Positions 45,501 through 57,819 of a stretch of DNA of 64,000 nt are shown here, piece by piece; position 1 is the first letter of the stretch, and every line of letters begins with the position of its first letter. The stretch covers positions 558,001 through 622,000 of the forward strand of contig OY978103.1 of assembly GCA_963854735.1 (NCBI GenBank), read 5' to 3'. The notes beneath the pieces were generated by a model. That model had not been told where the DNA came from. It saw only the letters and a list, made by a program, of their open reading frames with translations, and ran no database searches. Source of the DNA: Marvania coccoides (taxonomy: Eukaryota > Chlorophyta > Trebouxiophyceae > Chlorellales > Chlorellaceae). The position numbers and the translations under genes were made by a program.

Positions 45501-48500
45501 CTGGACCTGGAGACGGTAGCGCGGTTCACACGCAAGCTGAAGAAGGTGGCGGCGGAGCAGGGGGCGCGGTTTGAGTCGTATGATGGCTCCGACGGCACTT
45601 GGAAGTTTGAGGTTGAGCATTTCAGCCGGTACGGGCTGATGGGCGACGACAGCGAGGACGAAGAGGAGGCGGAGGGTGCGGCGCACGCGGGACGTGGCAG
45701 CGCCGCGGCGGATTTTCGGAGGGGCGACGGCAGGAAGGTTTTTTCTTCTCAGGCGGCAGCAGCAGCGAGCGGAGGGTCTGATCACACTCAGACCACAGGC
45801 TACGGCGCTGCAGCCAGCGGAGAGGGAGACGAAATGGAGGACGATTTCGACACTGCGGGGTTTGGGGTGCGCAGGCAGCGGCAGGGGGGGGTAGACGCCC
45901 CCGTCGCTGCCGCCGCCACTGTAGTGGAGGGTGATCGATTTTACACTACGGGGGCTGCCGTCGCCGGTATGGAAACAGAGGGTGTGGAGTATTATGGGGC
46001 GGGGCAGGAGGGAGAGGCCGCCATGGATGAAGCGGAGGCGGCGCCGGCGGTGCCGTTTGGTGAGGAGGCAGTGGCGCCTTATGTCGGGGCGCCTGCACGG
46101 CAGCTGCAGCTGTCGCTGCCTGCCATGACGGGGGCCGAGCCTGAAGACCTGCTGAGAATACGGTATGCTTAATTTTATGTTATTTCTGTTTGTATTTTGG
46201 GCGGAAGAAGTAACTGAGAATTGGCACCGACCGGTCATTAATTGCCCCCCTTCTTTTGAATCGCAGAAACGGGCTGTTCCCTGGGGCAGAGTCCCAAGCC
46301 CGCATGCGGCGCGTGGATGGCGACACCTGGGCCGCCAACGCCCAGGCCGCAGCTGACTCAGCTCTCCCGGAGCAATTTGGCCTCACAGCACGCAACGCAT
46401 GGCGGAGACAAGCGCAGGGCCCTCTGCGCCCGCCCTCCGCCCTCCCTCCCCACACCGCAGCAGCTCCAACTGCGTCTCATGGGGGCGGAGGGACCCCCCA
46501 GCCGCTGCTGCCGACAACGCCTTCGCCAGTGAGCCCTATCATGGTTGTTGTGCAGAGTCCCTGCCCTGTCAAGGCTCCCGCGTACCCTTCTGGCAAGGAG
46601 AGGTGCCTCCCTGACGCTGGTCTGTTCATGGGCCCCAGCTTCCGCGTGGGGTGGGGCCAGGGAGCGATGTTTGCGGGGCAGGGTGGCGTCCGCGGCGCCA
46701 GCGCCGGCCAGGTCACGATACGGCAAATGGTGCTGGGTGGTGGGGTTGTAGCGGACCCTGGGGGTGAGGCGCATCGCGTGAGGGTGCGTGGTAGGCTGAA
46801 GGACATGCTGAGAGTGCACTACGACAACAGTTTGCCTGATGCCGATAAAAGCGGGCTGGGAGGGATGGGGAGCGGAGGGGGTGAGGCTGCTGCGCCCCCG
46901 CGATGGCGGCTGCAGTGCTCTCGTGGCAAAGGCTCGCTCAGGGACCTCACTCTGCGGTTCATTCAGCTGTGCGATAAGCACGCCTCAGCGGTGAGCTTTG
47001 GAAACGTAAATTGATATGCCCAAGCTTTTCTTCTTCCTCTTCTTCGGATTAATTTTAAAGCTGGCTTCATTTAATATTTCACTCAAATGAATAATTAACA
47101 AAATTATTCTCCGTTATTGAAATCTCTTCCACCACCTCCTTTACGAAATTGCAGGTGCCCGGCGCAGAGCATGTGATCGAGCGCACGGTGCTGCGCCACC
47201 AGGCGTCCGCCTGGGAGCTCCTCCACGCGCTGTTCTCGGAGCTGCCAGCGGAAGCGATTGCCTCTCCTCTCAGCTCCGCAGCCATGGCCACCGACGACGG
47301 CAATATTGACTCAGAAATGGCGGGAAGAGGGGACGAGGACGAAGATACCTCCGAGCTGGCGGCCATGCAGCGCCGCGCGGCGCTTAGCCGGTGGTTGCGC
47401 GACCGTTCCAGCGCTGCAACGGAGCGGGCGGCGGCTGCGGCGCGACGGTCCCACCCTTCCACCCTTCTGAGCCTGCTGGGCGGCCACCAGCTGGCTGCGG
47501 CTGCGGCCGCGGCGGCGGAAGCAGGGGATGTGCGGCTGGCCACGCTGCTGGCGGTCGGCGGCGCGTCGTCTGGCTGGCGTTCTGACGTGGTGGCCCAGCT
47601 GAGTGTGTGGAGAGACGCCGGTGAGGGGAAAACGCATGCACAGAAAATCACAGCAATGCACTGAATACACAAGGATAACGCAATCAATCAGAAATTAAGA
47701 ACGTACAGTGCCAATATTTTAATATGCGTCTTTGTTTTTTCTTCCAGGGTTTGAGCAGCATATCAACCCAGCTCGCCTCAACGTGTACCGCCTTTTGGCG
47801 GGACACTTGGATGACGTAATCCCTGGCATGGATCTGGACTGGCGCCGCGCGCTGGGGTGCTACCTGTGGTACGGCTGCCACCCCGCAGCCCCTGCCGCTG
47901 CTGCGGTTGACGTTTTTTATGGGGCAGTGCAGTCAGGCATCGCCCCGGCGCCTGTCCCGCTGTACATGGAGCGTCTTTCGCAGCGCGCGCAGCACTCACC
48001 GACCCCCGAAGACCCTCTGGATGTCAACTTCGAGCTGCTGCGTCTGTTTTGCTCCCAAACAGCGGCGCCAGCCTCTGCCTCAATCGGCGCAGTTTTGGCG
48101 CGCCTGTTGCGCCCTGCGGGGGTCACCCCGGATCCGTTGGACCACTCTTTCACGTGGCTACTGCTGTGCGTGCTGCGTGCCATCGGCGCTGCCCCGTCCT
48201 CCACTCACCTTCCCGCCGCCGCCCTGTCCCACGCTGGCTTCATTTCGCAGCTGCTGGCGGTAGGGAGGATGGCGCACTGGGCGGTGTACGTGGCGCTGCA
48301 CCTCCCCGACGCCTCCCACCGAGAAGAGGTGGTGAAGGAGATTTTAGCGAGGACTGTGCCTGAATGGAATGCCGACGCTGAGGTGTCCACGTTTCTGGTG
48401 GAGTCGCTGCAGGTGCCGGCGGCCTGGGTGGCGGGTGCACGCGCGCTGTGGGCGCGCCACACCGGCGACGCGGTCGAGGAGCTGGCGGAGCTGCTGGACT

Positions 48501-49060
48501 CGAGGAAGGCGGCGGCGGCGCACACCAAGCTGTGCCGCAGCGTGGCCCCTGGGTGGCTGCTGGCCGGGGGGGACGCGCTGCACAAGCTGGAGAGCGTGCT
48601 GGCTGAGATGGAGGGCCGCGCGGCCGAAATCGACGCGGCAGCGGGCGGCGGCAGTTGGGACCGCGGCGGTGGGTTGTATTCCAACTTTCTTTTTCTGCGG
48701 GGGGCTTACGCTGAGATGGAGGCTGGGGGGGGCGCGGTGCCGCCGCCCTACCAGCACCGCATGTCTGCGTGCGCGGAGCTCGCTGACAAGCTGAATGCCG
48801 CCATGGCAGCGGTGACAACAGGCGACGGTTTGGGCAAGAATTCGAGCACAGAGGGGCGGGAGGTGGCGCTGCAGCGCGCCGCGCTGGCTAAAATGTCGCA
48901 GGAGCTGGCGGGGTGGGTGTTGGGGGACGCACGAGGCGAGGGAGCGGTGCCTGACGTGACGAATTCGAATTTAATGGCGGGGCTGCGGCCGCTGCGGCAG
49001 ACCAAACGGTGCGCTGCCATTCAGATGGGAGCTGTGAAGCTGGCGGAAGGGCTGGCATGA
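42521..49060 (+). CDS. NUP98-NUP96: NUP98-NUP96 fused nucleoporin precursor
   Basis: Six exons (42521-42542, 42668-42795, 42912-46162, 46267-46990, 47155-47620, 47748-49060) give about 1967 residues. The N-terminal 520 residues are FG repeats, mostly STPAFGA-type. Within them the GLEBS (Gle2-binding) motif TVYFNSISCMPEYAGKSHEE lies at about residue 225. Residues about 800-960 are the autoproteolytic domain, from RPDYYTEPSLTQLA to the self-cleavage site EHF|SRYGL after Phe at about 953. The following 1000 residues are NUP96-like helical sequence (VYRLLAGHLDDVI). The precursor is expected to cleave itself into NUP98 (FG barrier, mRNA export) and NUP96 (Y-complex scaffold). All introns are GT-AG. 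Confidence 0.94.
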
Positions 49061-49631
49061 CAAATGCAATAATTTCGCGATTGTTTTGTGCGTGTGGTTT
49101 TTCCTTCTGGTTTTTTTATATAGAAATAATATGTTTGCGTCAGTTTCATCTACGCACATGCCTTCACCTTGTGCGTAAGCAAGACCACTCCTAGCACCCC
49201 CCTGCAGCACAATTCCTTGAAGTTTAGTGCCGCCGCCGTCAGCAGCTGCGCTCTACTGATTACTCTTTGCTGGCGTCAGCAGCGTGACTTACGACCGTGG
49301 GCAGCCAGTTCTGTGTTTTTCACCCGCCCCTCTCAATCACCACCACCAGCGCGTCAGGCCTCTCATCGAGTTGAGAGTCTCAACCTCTTCGGATAACGGA
49401 TGTTAAATGTTTTGTTTAATAGACTCCAGTCAGGGAAGGGATAATGGTGTAATGAAGGGAAGAAATCCAGACTGCAAAGTTAAAGCGTCGTCTTATTCTG
49501 AAAAACAGCACGAAGCAAGTGCTGCTATGCAAACAATGTGGTTCGTTGTGCCAACTACATTTATTTCAAACTAAATGAATTCTAATTCTGAGGCTCCTTC
49601 ATCGTAGAGGTATCTCTCTTGTCATATCTAG
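49061..49631. other. Convergent intergenic, nothing seen
   Basis: Tail-to-tail spacer between the NUP98-96 and CK2-beta genes. No coding frame is supported. Confidence 0.4.
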
Positions 49632-50811
49632 TCATATTTTGCCATTTTTTGTCTTTTCCGAACCATTTACTTGCTGCTGCTGCTGCTCCCCTCCATCCTG
49701 CTGCGCTGCTGCGTTTCCGCTGCCCTGCCGCCCCCCTGCTGCTGCCGTCACCGCTGCTGCCTCCTTCTCCTTCTCCTTTTCCTTCTCCTGCTCCTTCTTC
49801 CACGCCAGCGGGGAAATTTTGAACCCGAATACCCGCGGCACGTACTTTTCCAGCGGTTTCTGCGGCTTCAGCTGCGGGTAGGTGAGAAAAAACAGGTGCG
49901 GGAATGTCGTTCCAAAGTAAGCGCCATCGATGTTGCCGTGGTACTTAGACCGCGGGTAGTACGCCTCCTCGCAGCGCGGACAAAACAGCTTCACCGTGGA
50001 CTGCCGCGGCTGGTCGGATAGCCCCACCGGGAGGCAGGGCTGGCCGTTGCACAGCACGCGAGGGCACCGCCCGAAATCGCAAGATCTAAACTTTTCTGCC
50101 ATGGCTGCGAGTCCACGGGTGGTGAGGATGAACCGCGCGTGGATCATGCCGTACAGCGCTTCCGCTGCGGCCTCCACTGCTGCCTGCTGCGCTTCTGTGA
50201 GCACGACGTCTTGGCCCGAGTCTACGTCTAAAATGAGCTCTAGCGCAAATTCGTAATACGGAACCTGGCAGCAAGAGAGAAAGAACAGAAATTTCGAGTG
50301 CGTAGTGTCAAAAAAATCGGAAAAAGTGAAATAAGTAGGAGAAAAAAGATGGAGCATAGAGCATTAAAAATAAAAAAATGGCGGTGAAAAAAAATTTAGT
50401 TGTATTCTGTACCTGTGAGGATAGGCCGCTGAGATTGAAGTCGTCTTGGATGTAGTCTTCGTCCACCTCGCAGAAAAACTCGTTGCCCTTCAAGCTGCAG
50501 AACCAGTTGACCCACGAAGCCACCTGAAAAAGAATAAATGTATAGGTAGGGCCGGCGGTGAGTCACATTGATAGGTTTGGTGGGGGAGAGAACCAGCGCA
50601 ACCAGGGGTGCGAACAGCATCGGGAGCAAAAGCAATGAAGTGGGTTGGTAAAAGAGGGGGAATGCGTGGGTGAAAAATGCAGACGACAAAAATTAAAAGA
50701 GATGGGTTGCGTAGCAGTGCTCACCTCCTCTTCTTCCTCGCTTCCACTGGGGCCATCGCTGCTCGTTGTGTCCACACCCTCCGACATGTCTCGCAACTCG
50801 TTACTCCCCAT
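49632..50811 (-). CDS. CKB: Casein kinase 2 regulatory (beta) subunit
   Basis: Three exons (50811-50725, 50523-50413, 50264-49632) give about 276 residues. An acidic N-terminus (SGSEEEEE) is followed by [33 protein letters not shown] sequence, the hallmark of CK2 beta. The zinc finger has CPRVLC and [10 protein letters not shown], then [21 protein letters not shown] and a [10 protein letters not shown] end. The beta dimer binds two catalytic alpha subunits and steers substrate choice in nucleus and cytosol. A low-complexity Lys/Glu- and Gln-rich tail of about 50 residues extends past the usual end. Introns are GT-AG. Confidence 0.96.
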
Positions 50812-51170
50812 CGCTGCTTAGGTTTTTCAGAGCTCGCGGAGGAGATTTCAAGTGTGACGTGTGTGCGTGTTCCTCGCCCGCTCGCTGCCCTCTCAACCGA
50901 TTGCGATTTTCTTGAATATTATCGAATGCATGAAATAATAAACCAGGCTTCGCTAGACAGCCCGCGGACACTTCTTTTGTGTGAGCAGGAAAGCAGAAGC
51001 TGGCCTCCCGTGCGAGGGCATAGCCCTGAGAAATAATAAATGCACGTTTTCTTTTGATCGCCCACCGCATATTAGAACGGCGACGCACAAGCGTACACCC
51101 ACCCTCCCCGCAATCAATTATTTTCATCACTTGTTTATTTTGCTGCGCCACCAATAAAAACCTCGCAACC
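50812..51170. other. Divergent promoter region
   Basis: Head-to-head spacer of about 360 bases between CK2-beta and SmD3. No specific motif is recognised. Confidence 0.35.
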
Positions 51171-51851
51171 ATGTCTATGGCAGCAGCTGGCAGCTTGAAA
51201 GGGATCGGAGTTCCTGTCAAGCTATTGCATGAGGCGGAGGGGCACATCGTGACGGTGGGAACATGTTTTTATTTTATTTTTTGTTTGCAATTTCAGCCAA
51301 GCCGGCCAGCAGGAGAGACAAACGTTTACCAGCTCCCCATGCAACCAGCCCCAGGCTATAAATTCCGCGCCCTGTCTCACTTGTTGCCTTTGAAAATCAA
51401 ATCTTTAGGTGGAGTTGAAAAGCGGGGAAATGTATCGAGGGGAGCTCCACGAGGCAGAGGACAACTGGAACGTGCAGCTTTCGAACGTCATTGCCACTGG
51501 CAGGGACGGCAAGGTCAGCCACATGGACCACATTTTCATCCGCGGCAGCAGGGTGAGGCTTGTCATTGTGCCAGACATGCTGAAGAACGCCCCCATGTTC
51601 AAGCGAATTGACCCCAAGAATAAAATGAAGAACGTGGCGTTAGGTGGGTCCCCATTCTCAGTCAGCGTAACCCTGTTTCTCCTTGCAATGCTTCCGACAG
51701 AGTTTTTTTTTGCTTTTGGCAGTGTCGTTGTGCTAATATTGTTCTTCTGCAGAATGTGTAAACTTGCTCTTTTACATTATTTGTTTCTGCAGGTGTGGGT
51801 GGCCGCGGCAGAGGAGTGGCACCGCCAGCAGGGCGTGGCCGTGGCGGCTAA
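51171..51851 (+). CDS. SMD3: Sm protein D3, spliceosomal snRNP core
   Basis: Three exons (51171-51254, 51409-51643, 51793-51851) give 125 residues. The Sm1 motif (IGVPVKLLHEAEGHIVT, then SGEMYRGELHEAEDNWNVQL) and Sm2 motif (IFIRGSRVRLVIVPDML) are in the canonical D3 form. They are followed by KNAPMFKRI and a Gly-Arg tail (GGRGRG) of the kind that is symmetrically dimethylated in other eukaryotes. It is part of the seven-membered Sm ring on U1, U2, U4 and U5 snRNAs. Introns are GT-AG. Confidence 0.96.
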
Positions 51852-52058
51852 AATATATTAAAAAATGACTCTAAAATATAAAAAAAATGTTTGTGATCTG
51901 CTTTTCTGACGTTTTTTTACTGATACCAAATTGACCGCTATGTAACGAAACATCTCTTTACACAAAACAAATCAAATGTTCAATTCAATAATTTGAAAGC
52001 CCCACCGACCTCTGCCCCCCCTAAACCAAACCGCTGGCACGCCCAACCCACCAACCCT

Positions 52059-55000
52059 CTAATCGTCCACCAGATCTGCGCCCGCAATCCACGCCCAGAA
52101 CCCACGCGCTCGCTTGTCTGCCGGCGCCAGACTCTCTCTCGACGCAGGCGTCAACTCCTCACTGTGAGCGAGATACGACAGCTCTTCTTCGTACCGGGCA
52201 GCCTCCTTCACGGGCAGAGCCCGCGCTCCAGGCACGTTCCACACCCCAACAGCACTTCCGCCGCCTCCTTGCTGTTGCATCGCCTCTGCCTGAATTTCGT
52301 CCGCTGTCGCAGCGAAATTCTGCCGGATGGTCACCCCAGCGGCAGTAATGACTGCCACGGAGCTGGCAGCGTCCTGCAGCCTCGAAATTTCGCCTGTTTG
52401 GCGGTTGAGACGGTCGCAGAGCTCTTGATTTTCGTCGACTAATTTAGAAATGGTTTTGGCTGCTGCGTCGCACTGCGCACGCAGGTCCGCCGCCGCCGCG
52501 TCCACCGCCGCGCACCGCGCCTCTGTATCCCGCAGCCGGGCCACCACCTGAGCATGCATGTCATGCCCAGCGTTGAAAGCACCGCCGCCCATTTTTTTCG
52601 ACACCGCAAGCTCCTCCTGCTGCTGCTGCAGCTGCGCCCGGGCGGCGGCAGCCTCGCGCTCCGCGGCGTCGCACCGTCGGCGCAGCTCGAACGCTGCGGC
52701 GGTGGCGGCGCGGCCCTCAGCAGCAGCCGTCTCAGCTTCTCTCACCTGCCGCTCCATGGCCTGCACAGTGCGGCGTTCCTTCTCCACGACAGCCTCTGCT
52801 TTGGCAATTCGGTAGCGCAGCGTCTGCGGGTCTTCACCGCCCCTCCTATACAATAAAACAAGAAGTAGAAAAGGAAGAAGAAAATGAGCGGCATTGCAAA
52901 TTTTATTGTTTTCCATGCGGAATAACGGGAGAATGCCACCAAATTTACTCAAAATGTATGTTCGCTACCTGGAGGCGGAGGGAGAATCTTCAATGCTGTA
53001 CTGGGCGCGCTCAACTGCCGCCAAATCGGCCTGCAAGCGGGTCGCCGCATCCTGGAGCGCCGCCGCCTCTGAGCGCGCTATTTCCGCCTCGCTGCGAGCC
53101 GCATCAGCCGCCGCCACCGCTAGTGCCTCCCGAGAGGCCGCCTCCGCGCGCGCCGCCTCCGCGGCGGCCGCACGAGCGTCCGCCGCCGCTGCCGCATCCC
53201 GCAGCGCCAGAATTTCGGCAGTCTGCTCCTGGATAGAGGAAGGGATGGGCTGATGGGGAGGCGGGGGGCCCACCGAGTCCTGCTGCGCCTGTTGCGCTGC
53301 GTACAGCTCCTGCTCCGCCTGCTGCGCTCTGTTTTGGGCCTGCTGCAGGCTCTCTGCCATGCCCTGCCGCTCAGCTTCGCCCTCCTGCAGCAGCTCCCTC
53401 AGGCTGGACACGTCATCGCGGGCAGCAGCAAGCGCGTCCTCCACGGCGGCGCGCGCACTGCGCTCGGCCTCCAGCTCAGCGCGCAGCACGTCCACCTCGG
53501 CACCATTCAAACTGCCCTCAGCTGTTGTCACTGCTTCAGCTGCTGAGTCTGCGCTTTTCTGCTGCGCCTGCGCCTGCACCAGCTCTGCGGCCAGCCGGTC
53601 GTTGTCCGCCCGCAGCGCTGCCGATTCTTCCTGAGCGGTAATGCTGGCTCCATACTGCGTTTCCAGCGCCTGTAGCAGCTCCTGTTGCAGCCTGTCGTTG
53701 TCAGCGCGCAGCGCAGCCATCTCATCTTGACCAACAGCGCCTCTGGCGTGACTCGCCGCCCCTTCCACTGCCGCCTGCAGCTGCGCCTTTAATCCGTCGT
53801 TCTCTGCTCTTAAGGCAGATAAATCCGCATGTATCGCCACGCTTGAGGTGTACTGCCCTTCCAACGCCAGCATCAGCTCCCCCTGCAGCCGCTCGTTCTC
53901 CGCCGTCACCGCTGTGACCTCTTCTTGCGCCGCAGTCGCCGCTGCAGCTGTAGCAGAGAATTCTCCCTCCTCCTGCTGCTGCCTGGCCTCCAGCGCCTGC
54001 TGCAGCTCCGCATGCAGGCGCGCGTTGTCCTCTCGCACCGCCTGCGAGTCCGCCTGCGTGGCAGCAATCCATTGGCTCAGCTCCTCTGCGCGCTGGTACG
54101 CCTGCTGTGTTGCTCCCTCCGCCGCCACCACTGCCGCCACCGCAGCCTCTTTCTCCGCGCTCAATGCCTGCACCTGCTCTTCGTACGCCTGGCGAGCGTC
54201 CTCCAGCTGCACCGCGCGCGCAGACTCGGTTTCAGCCCGCTCCAGCGCGGTAGAAAGCTCCTGGCGAGCAGTCTCCGCCCCCTCGGCCGCCGCCTGATAA
54301 GACACTAAGTCCCCTAGAAGCGCCGCCTTCTCGCGCTGCAGCCCCGTGCGCTCCGCGTCCACGGCCTCCAGCTGGCGCAGCACGCGCTCCAGGTCGCGCG
54401 AAGATTCGGCAGCTGCTGCCTCGGCGGCCGCTGCCTTGGCCAGGGCACCGTCCAGCTGCGCTTGTGCCCTCGCAGCGCTCTCCAGCGCTGCTGAAGAGTC
54501 CTGTTTCTGCTGCGGGGGTGCGGGCGCAGGCTGGGCTGCCTGTGATGATTGCGTGGCAGCGCTGCTGGGCCGAGTGTTGTTGGATGACGAGGATTTGAAC
54601 TCAACGGCAGGAACAGCTGCAGCAGGGGCGCCACCGACTGCAGCCGCCATCTTCTTAGCCTGCGATTCGAATATTGTGAAGTAACACGTTTAAAAACCAC
54701 CAGCCATCGAAATTTTGTTGGCTACATGGGTAATTGTAATAAAACAATGTATCAATAAACTTACCAGGGCCGCCTGTTTTTTTCGCTTAAACTCCTCCAG
54801 CTTGCGCCTCCCTGCCTCCAGGTTGGGGTTCGCGAGCTTGCAGCTACTGGGACGGGGCAGGGAGGGCGACGCAGCGTTGGAAGCCGTGGGATCAATCGCC
54901 ATTTCTCCGACAACAGCTACACTTGAAGCATGCTGCTGCTGCTGCTGCTGCTGCTGTTGTACATTCGGCTGGGTTGTTGCTGCCACAGTGGGAGAGAACG

Positions 55001-55877
55001 ATTTTTCGCTGGGTTTCTCAGCAGGCGCAGCAGCCACGGCAGGCGGCGGCGGCGGCGGTGGTGGTGACGGAGGGGGTGGCAGGAAGGCCGCCGCGGCTGT
55101 GAAGGTTGGTGCTGGAGGTGGCACCAGTTTGGGAGAGACCAACGGGGAGGCCAACGCTGGTTTGGGGGGCGAGACCGCAGGCGGGAATGCAGGAACAGCT
55201 GCTTCAGCAGCGGTGGAAAAAAGTTCGACATTTTCCTCAAAATCGCCGCCAATTTGGTCGGAAAATGCGCCGATGTCGCCGTCCTGCAACGATACATCCC
55301 CAAAGTCGTCTCCTGCGTCTGCTGCATACCCCCCTTCTGGCTGCTGACCGGGTTGCTGCTCCTCAAAAAAATCAGCAGCGGAGGTGGCGATTGGAGCAGG
55401 AAAGACGTCTTCCTGCGGGAATGATGCAGGTCGGACGACTGTCGGGGGTTGTTGCTCAAATATGGATGGCGGCGGAGCCTGGTAAACAGCTGGGGGCTGT
55501 TCAAATGTGGGCGGCGGCGGTGGAGGCGGGGTCGGGACAAAAGGCTGCCCGGTGGGGGCCATAACGAACTCTGTGGGGGGTGGCGATGGCGGGGTGTCAG
55601 CCGCCACGTTCCAGGCTACTTGGGGGCCCTCTGGCTGCGCGCTTGCGAAGGAAGCAGCAACAAAAGTGGGAAGTGACTGGGGGGCGCTGGTGAAGGCGCT
55701 GGGAGGCTCTGGCGGGGGATGATACGCGCTGGTAGTGTCCCATGGCGCGCTGGTAACGGTTGTGGCTGCATAGGGCTGTGCTGGAGCGGCAAGCTGCTGC
55801 CCCCAGGCGTCAAAGTCGACTTGATTGTCTGTTTCACCCCACGAAATGGGGCCAGAGGCGATGGCGAAGTTTGACAT
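52059..55877 (-). CDS. BLISTER/golgin-like long coiled-coil protein
   Basis: Three exons (55877-54765, 54659-52969, 52845-52059) give about 1196 residues. The first 340 residues are Pro/Ala/Phe-rich and disordered, with a Q9 run. The motif NPNLEAGRRKLEEFKRKKQAALAKK-type stretch (residues about 349-374) resembles the short block shared by plant BLISTER and some centrosomal or Golgi coiled-coil proteins. Residues about 420-930 form a long Ala/Gln/Glu-rich coiled coil with repeated ALRADNDRL-type heptads, and further coils run to a compact end (GFWAWIAGADLVDD). It probably acts as a scaffold or tether. The BLISTER link is by motif only. Introns are GT-AG. Confidence 0.72.
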
Positions 55878-56349
55878 GCTGTATAATGGCTGTATACAAT
55901 TTGTTCCTCGAGTTGAATATTCTAAATTCTGTTGAAATAAGATGTGTCTGAAAATAAAATATTTTGAAACTAAGGCTCGCTATACACTGTGTAAACCTTT
56001 CCAAACGGTTGGCTATTGATTGGATGAGTACATTATATAAAGAACAGCCGCCAGTATGCTATGGTGAAGGCGTGATCAGGTCTTTTCTATTTTTTTTGTT
56101 GTTATTCCAACTAGGACCTGTTTCGCGTCCTTCTGTTCCAAATGGGTTTATTTACAGTTGAAATTGCATTAATTGAACATGATCAAAGGGAATGCACGTC
56201 CCTCATCAGCCTGCGTTCGTTCCCCCAAAATAATAAGATGATCTCAAACCTTCACACTCTCTCCGGCGGGGTTTAAGGGAGTACTTCCACCTGAGAAAGA
56301 CCTCTTCAGGCGCTGTTAATTGTCAATCTCCCAAACTCCTGCTCACTCC
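55878..56349. other. Intergenic, nothing seen
   Basis: AT-rich spacer containing the coiled-coil gene's promoter and the SBPase 3' UTR. No coding frame is supported. Confidence 0.4.
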
Positions 56350-57675
56350 TCAAGAAGAACCCCCGCCCTGCATGGCGTTTCGACACCTCTCCACCTCTGC
56401 CTTTGAGCCCAGGCAGATCGTGCTGCGATCATCGTGGCCCGCCAGCTTTGTGTCTAACGCCGAGCCGCTGCCGTCCATCCCCAGCGACGCCCCGCCCGCT
56501 GCTTCAACGCAGAACGCCAGCGGGAGGCACTCGTACAAAACCCGCAGCTTTGCAGGCGCAGTGGGCGACCGAGGATTGCAAAACACGCCGCCGCCTTTGG
56601 CGAAGATATGGTGCACGTCTGGCACCATCCCCCCGCTGCAAAAATCGCGAAAAAAACGCAGGAAAATAAAATTTAATTCATATGCCCGATAAGCACCAAA
56701 CTAAATTTTAATAAATTAATCAAGGGTTTCCACTTTACTCTCCATGCAAATAGGATTTCAGCAGTAATTTTTGCACGCCAAAAGACAAGGAAACTGCACC
56801 TGTACCGCAGCGTGTACCGCTCTGCCATCCACGCCTGCACCAGCTCCCGGTAGGCCGCATTGTCTGCTGAGGCCCGCAGGTTTGCCGGGGCAAACACCTT
56901 CTTAGAGCCCGCAATCCTCACGTTGTCCCGCTGCAGCACCCACCCTTGGTCCCCCAACAAAAACTCCTGCACCACCGCTGCATCCGCCAGGGAGGAGCCA
57001 GGCGCAGAGGGGGCGCTAGAGTCGCTCTTCGGTCTTGCAATGACTAGGGTGGTTCGAGGGCCATGCACAGCGTACGAAGCTGCCATCATGTCGTGTCCGG
57101 TACGCCCCACGAATCCCGACCCCGGAAACACCGCAAAAATGGACCCTACCGCCCACCCTGCACCGATGATCGACGATCCGTCCAAAGGATCAAACGCTAC
57201 TGAGTAACGACTGCCTTCTGAAGGGTTGAGTGGAGAATCGTTTAAAATGAGGTCTACAGGCTGCTCTTCGCTGCTGGCAGCAGCAACGGCGGGGCAGGCA
57301 GAAAGAGCTGCCATCACGCGGTCGTGGGCGGCAACGTCTGCGACAAGCTGCTTGTCTCCCAGGAGGTTGGTGGTGCCGGTTTCTTGGACGGAGGCCGTGC
57401 GTAGGACCGCCTGAGTGCGAGGGGAGGAATGGGTTGTTTGTGTGAGGATGAAGCGAAGCGGGCGGCGGAATACACAGGGAAAATGCGTGAATGTGAGCAA
57501 TAGAGCGTACCGCCACTGCCTTCACGCCATCTGCGATTGCCAATAAGACGCTTTTCTGCGGGGAGAGAGCAGGGAGTGATTACAATTATCGTCGATCAGT
57601 GGATTGATCACTTTTTTTGGCAGGCCTCACCAGGGCAGGGTCCAGAACCGACAGGCTTTCGTTCAAAGACGCCAT
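56350..57675 (-). CDS. Sedoheptulose-1,7-bisphosphatase-like enzyme without transit peptide or redox cysteines
   Basis: Four exons (57675-57631, 57555-57511, 57410-56800, 56635-56350) give about 328 residues. It follows plant SBPase closely: SVLLAIADGVKAVA, VAFDPLDGSSI (metal site), GPRTTLVIA, PANLRASADNAAYRELV, YTLRYSGGMVPDVH and an end of the form AKLRVLYECLPLAF. The enzyme class hydrolyses the C1 phosphate of sedoheptulose-1,7-bisphosphate (Calvin cycle) or fructose bisphosphate. The protein starts MASLNESLSVLDPAL directly at the domain edge, with no room for a plastid transit peptide. The regulatory loop usually CGGTxC reads ASVQETGTTN here, with no cysteine. A cytosolic, light-independent isoform is likely. 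Confidence 0.88.
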
Positions 57676-57819
57676 GATGAAATGAAAAAAAAAAATAGAC
57701 AGCCAGTTGGTTCAGCAGGGCTTCTTTTACGTTCAAAAAGTGAAGGAAATAAATTAAAATGGCTATTTCATCTTCCTCGGATTACTTTTATTTGCTAATT
57801 TTTATTAACGTTGACGACC

